In this document: in pieces, positions 60,011-64,000 of the stretch
How the letters are laid out: the number at the start of each line of letters is the position of its first letter
Numbering within the stretch: position 1 is the first letter of the stretch
NCBI GenBank assembly: GCA_036186865.1
Contig: AP025041.1
Coordinates: 37,092,312-37,156,311 of the forward strand
Direction: 5' to 3'
Origin: Eustoma russellianum
Taxonomy: Eukaryota > Streptophyta > Magnoliopsida > Gentianales > Gentianaceae
DNA length: 64,000 nt
The notes under the pieces: model-generated
The model's database searches: none
The model's input: only the letters and a program-made list of their open reading frames with translations
What the model was told of the DNA's origin: nothing
Position numbers and translations under genes: made by a program

Positions 60011-63000
60011 TTATGGCTGATATGTTGTCACAGTACACTTGAACAGGTGTTGAACCTCAAGCTTTAAGTTAGGCATCACTCTTTTGATCCAGATTCCTTC
60101 ACATACACCAAGAGATAATGCACATAACTCAGCTTCTGCACTGCTCCTACAGATAGTATGTTGCTTCTTGTTTTTCCATGTAACAAGGTTCCCCCACAAA
60201 TAAGAAGCATAGCCTGAGGTGGATCTCATATCTGACTTAGAGCCAGCCCAATCAGCATCAGTGAAGATCTTGATGCTCCTGTCCTGAAACTTCTTGAAGG
60301 AAAGTCTCTGTCAAGGAGTAGATTTTAGGTATCTGAGGATTCTTAATGCATAATTATAATGTTCAACTAAGGGATCATACATGTATTAACTAATGAAACT
60401 TACTCCATCGTATCACGCCGGGTATGGGATAAGTAAATCACTTTGCCTATCAGTCTTTGGTACCTTTGTTTGTCAGTTTTTGCAGAGTTTCATACCTCCT
60501 TTGGTTTATGTCTATGTTCCAATGGTTTATTGGCAGGCTTGCAGTTAATCATGTTGGTGTCTTACACGAGATCAAGGATGTACTTCCTCTAAGATAAGCA
60601 TATGCCCTGAGATGATCTTGATACTTCCATACCAAGGAAGTATCTTAGCTGGCCCAAGTCCTTAATTTCAAAGGACTTAGCAAAGTGCTTCTTTGTATCA
60701 ATGATTCCCTTATAGTGATTATTAGTTAAAATAATATCACCTACATAACTAGAATGATAACAAGGTGATCAGGATCAACAAGCTTTGTAAACAAGGTGTG
60801 ATCACTATGACTTTGAGCAAACCCAAGAGACATAACTGCAGAATTAAACCTTCTATACTAAGATCTAAGGGATTGTTTTAGGCCATAGACGGATTTTTTT
60901 AGTCTACATACCATATTCTTATTTGATTCAGTTATGAATCAAGGTGGAATATGCATATGTACTTCCTCTTCCAAATCTCTACTAAGACATGCATTCTTAA
61001 TGTCAAGTTGAAATAGGGCCCTGTCAAGGTTAACAACAAGAGTAAACAGAATCCTTACAATATTAAGCTTTGCAACATGTGCAAATTTTTCTTCATAGTC
61101 AATCCCAAAGTTTTGGGTGAAACCTCTGGCCACCAACCTTGTCTTGAATTTGTTAATTGAGCCATCAGTGTTATATTTAACAGAAAAAATCCACTTGCAT
61201 CCCACTGGCCTTACTCCCTCAACAACAGGAATCAGTTCCCAGGTTCCATTCTTGAGCAAAGCAGATATTTTACCTTGAACAGCCTTCTTCCACTCAGGCT
61301 GTGCAAACGCATCCTGGATATTCTTGGGAACCCTTATGTTGTCAAGAGATGAGATAAATGTCTTGAAATTATCATTAAGACAGTCATATGAAATGTAATT
61401 GTTGATTGGATAAAGTCTCTTTACACAAGCCCTGACTCCCTTACTCACAGCAATAGGCATGTTGTCCACAAGAGATACCTCCCTGTAAGAAGATGTGGCC
61501 TCATTATATTCCCCCAAATTTCTGGGAGAACTCATAGGTTGATCAGAAGCAAGTAAATACCTTTCAGAATGAGAGTTATTCTTCCCCTCAGTTGGATTAT
61601 CAACTTCCTTGACAGGCTCAGTCCCTGTCATTTAAATGATGCTCCATAGGTTGTTTCTGATTCATGATCAACTTCAGGTGTAGTGGAGCCATAGTAGGCT
61701 TTGATTCATCAAATACTACATCAAGGGAGACATACGTTTTCCTTGAACCAGGAGAGTAGCACTTATATCCTTTTTGAGTATGAGCATACCCAAGAAAGAT
61801 ACAATTTTTTGATCTCATGCCAAGCTTGCTCCTGAATTGCTCAGGAATATGCCTATTACACAACACACCCAAATACCTTCATAGGCAACTTAGAAAATAA
61901 TTATGAATCAGAATAGGACTGAGATTGAACATGGTTAGGGGAGTCAAAATTAAGGACCTTAGAAGGCATTCTGTTAATAAGATGAGTTGCAGTAAGCACT
62001 CCCCCACCTCAATAATGCTTAGGGACCTTCGTTGACATCATGATTGCCCTTGTTACTTCAAGGAGTTGTATATTCTTCCTCTTTGCCACTGCATTTTGTC
62101 GTGGAGTGTATGTGCAGGAGGTTTGATGAAGGATTTCCTTAGCACCAAGATATTCCTTAAGTGATTTTTCAAGGTTTTCCATTCCATCTGTCCTTAGAAC
62201 TTTAATTGAGGAGTTAAACAGATTTTGATCCATACATATGAACTTCTTAATTATATCACCCACTTCATATTTATGTTTCATTAAAAATACTCAGGTTAAT
62301 CTGAAGTGGTCATCAACAAATGTGATGAACCACCTGCTTCCATTGATGTTGCCGAACCTTAAGGGTCCCCAAACATCTGAGTGAACCTGGCTGAAAGGAG
62401 AGCTCCTTTAATAGCATTTTGTAGGAAAATTAGTTCTACAACTTTTGGCAAATTGCCAATCTTCACAAAATAATCCCTTTGATTGATATTAGCAAACAAG
62501 GCTGGCATAAATCTTCTAAGATACAAGAAGTTAGGATGTCCTAATCTCTTATGCCATAGCAAAACACTCTCAGTATTCCTACTAGCTGTCATACATGTGC
62601 CTAAACTAGTTTTATTATTGACAGGACTTGGTTCTTTAGCCTAAAGAAGAAAAAGTCCATTGACCTTGTTAGCACTGCCAATCATCTTCTTGGAGAAGAT
62701 TTCCTGAAAATAACATGGAGAAGGTGAGAACCTTACTTCACAAGTGTTATCCTCAGCAATTCGACCCACAGATATTAAGTTGAAACTCAGTTCAACAATA
62801 AACAAGACACTCTTTAGTTTTAAGCTTTCTGTTAACTGCACGTTCCTTTACCAAGGATACTAATTCCAGCTCCATAGCTACCTTTACTTTAGCAGAATTG
62901 GTAAATGGCACAAAGTCAGTTAGTTTGTCTTTATTCCAAATCATGTGATGTGTAGCACCGGAATCTACAATCCAGGTAGAGAAAAGTTTAGAAGTTGTAC

Positions 63001-63013
63001 CATAGCTAGCCAT
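60011..63013 (-). pseudogene. pol: Pol of element D copy 2, fragmented
   Basis: The same domain order as copy 1: protease STWIVDSGATHHM (about 62970), LLWHKRLGHPNF (about 62560), NAVAKRKN (about 62090, where copy 1 has NAVAERKN, so the integrase Glu is Lys here), reverse transcriptase VGCKWIFSVKYNTDGS (about 61190) and the extra stretch FQLDIKNACLSRDLEEEV present only here, YVGD at 60736-60747, RNase H RSTSGYASYLWGNLVTW (about 60200). Stops and frameshifts separate the blocks. Confidence 0.88.
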
Positions 63014-63019
63014 AGTTGC

Positions 63020-64000
63020 TTGAATAGCATTTTGATTTATCTTAAGAGGCTACTGTTTAGGTTGGAATTGCTTCATGAACTAAAAGATGGCATCAAGTTG
63101 AGACTGAATGGGAACACCAGAGGGTCCAGGAACACAGTTGCTGGAAGCTACTAAGCTTGACCCTCTCCAGCTTCCTTGGTTAGAAGCTTGAGATCTCCAT
63201 GGTTAAGGGTTCCTCCACTGCTCATTGAACTTAGAAGGAGGTCTCCCATGCTTAGCATAGCATTTGTCCTCAGTGTGACCAACTTGAAAAATTTACAAGT
63301 AGGATTTGGTTCACTATTGTTCCTGTTATCATACTGAGTTGGAGGGGTATACCCTCTGATAACAGCATGAGCAGAAGCCTTATCACATTGAGGAGTATTG
63401 GGTGCATTAACTGCCATGGCAGCTCCTTTAGTGGAAGAGGTAGAACTTAGCATGAGTTTTTCTACTTTCCTCTTGTCCCATCTCAAAGAAAACAGTGTTA
63501 ATGGATGAAAGTTTCTTAGTAGTAAGAATCCTTCCTCTTACATCATCAAATTCCTTATTTAAACCAGCTAAGAATCTGAAGATTCTTCTGGTTTCAGTGA
63601 TGTTCTTATACATCTTATCAACTTCTTGGTTTGGCCACTTATGTGTGTCAAACACATCAATTTGCTGCCAGATTCGTTTTAGTTGTACAAAGTACACATT
63701 CACTGGTGAGTCTCCTTGTTTTATGCCATGGAGCATGACATCAACTCATAGAATTCAGAAACATTATCAAATTTTGAGTACATTTTCTATGCTGCTTGCC
63801 ATATCTCAACATAGAGGATGAAGTTGTCACTTACATCCATGGTCATAGAGCTAATCAACCATGACATGGTCATGGAATTTTTCAGCATTCAAGGTCTTGA
63901 ACTGCTCAGAGTTCTGATCAGGAATTACAGTTTCAGGCATTAGGTAAGCTTCCTTACTTATCCTAGTTATGAACGTCTTAACAGCTCAAGACCAAGCCAA
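63020..64000 (-). pseudogene. gag: Gag of element D copy 2, partial
   Basis: Contains the knuckle region in one frame (CKFFQVGHTEDKCYAKHG, about 63230-63300) and the helical block VYFVQLKRIWQQIDVFDTH (about 63650-63710). The start lies beyond the window. Second knuckle Cys is Phe, as inferred for copy 1. Confidence 0.75.

Larger units (their letters stand above)
32894..64000 (+). mobile_element. Copia retrotransposon C with nested insertions in its 3' LTR
   Basis: C starts TGTTGGAG in an L1 LINE. Its 5' LTR is 32894-34232, its internal region 34233-38578, and its 3' LTR starts at 38579. That LTR is interrupted by B (39058-55316), E (55566-58764) and D (59388 onward) and ends beyond the window. 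Excluding insertions it would be about 7 kb. The left target flank CTTAC agrees at 3 of 5 bases with ATTGC after the duplicate LTR at 20256. Both gag and pol are broken. Confidence 0.85.
59388..64000 (-). mobile_element. Copia retrotransposon D, copy 2, cut by the window end
   Basis: Same insertion site as copy 1 and colinear with 15150-19550. The 5' LTR lies beyond the window. It keeps 210 bp at 60823-61032 and 28 bp at 63294-63321 that copy 1 lost. Confidence 0.9.

Noticed and set aside
1..64000. Search for host genes, tRNAs, rRNAs and bacterial-type defence systems
   Set aside because: All recognisable protein blocks belong to transposable elements, and no cloverleaf or ribosomal sequence was noticed by eye.

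Overview
The window is A+T-rich nuclear DNA of a flowering plant, probably a eudicot, from a repeat-dominated region. I found no host gene, tRNA, rRNA or CRISPR array. The plant assignment rests on the repeat families: Ty1/copia elements with initiator-Met-tRNA-type primer sites and LTRs of about 3 kb, a Mutator-like element with a SWIM-finger transposase, and L1 and RTE LINE remnants. I cannot name the species.

The window is a nest of transposons. I name the families here: A, B and G are one long-LTR copia family (SIRE/Maximus-like by its motifs), F is a relative of it, C and D are two other copia families, E is a gypsy-like solo LTR, and there is one MULE.

Region by region: 1-2282 and 13775-14528 are E (copy 1), split by A, a full-length element at 2283-13769 (LTRs of 3052 and 3039 bp, target duplication GAGGA). 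14529-15149 and 20232-20255 are a C-family LTR (copy 1), split by D (15150-20226, minus strand, target duplication ATCTT). 20256-21750 is the reverse-transcriptase half of an L1 LINE (minus strand), followed by an RTE sliver (21751-21937) and the 5'-truncated element F (21940-26123). 26488-31858 is the MULE, with long TIRs, a decayed transposase and a convergent GRF-type zinc-finger ORF. 31990-32893 is the C-terminal half of an L1 LINE (minus strand). C begins at 32894, and its 3' LTR begins at 38579. That LTR is broken by B (39058-55316, minus strand; B's own 3' LTR contains solo LTR G at 40617-43669), by E copy 2 (55566-58764) and by D copy 2 (59388 to beyond the window end).

The most informative large-scale signal is that the E and D insertions occur twice, at the same sites in a C-family LTR. 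The L1 LINE that C interrupted is also split in a way that only makes sense if C plus its flanks were duplicated in tandem with a period near 55.7 kb (or if two haplotypes were joined in assembly). The right flank of the first C LTR (20256) rejoins the left flank of C (32893) in the same LINE reading frame.

The most interesting small-scale signal is a 97-bp GT...AG segment at the gag-pol border of both A and B. It contains the gag stop codon, and its removal would place pol in the gag frame in both copies. The shared LTR also carries several perfect palindromes, three of which form a dispersed hairpin series. All element coding regions carry stops or frameshifts, so nothing here looks autonomously active. 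Coordinates were read by eye. Divergence statements are rough impressions, not computed values.
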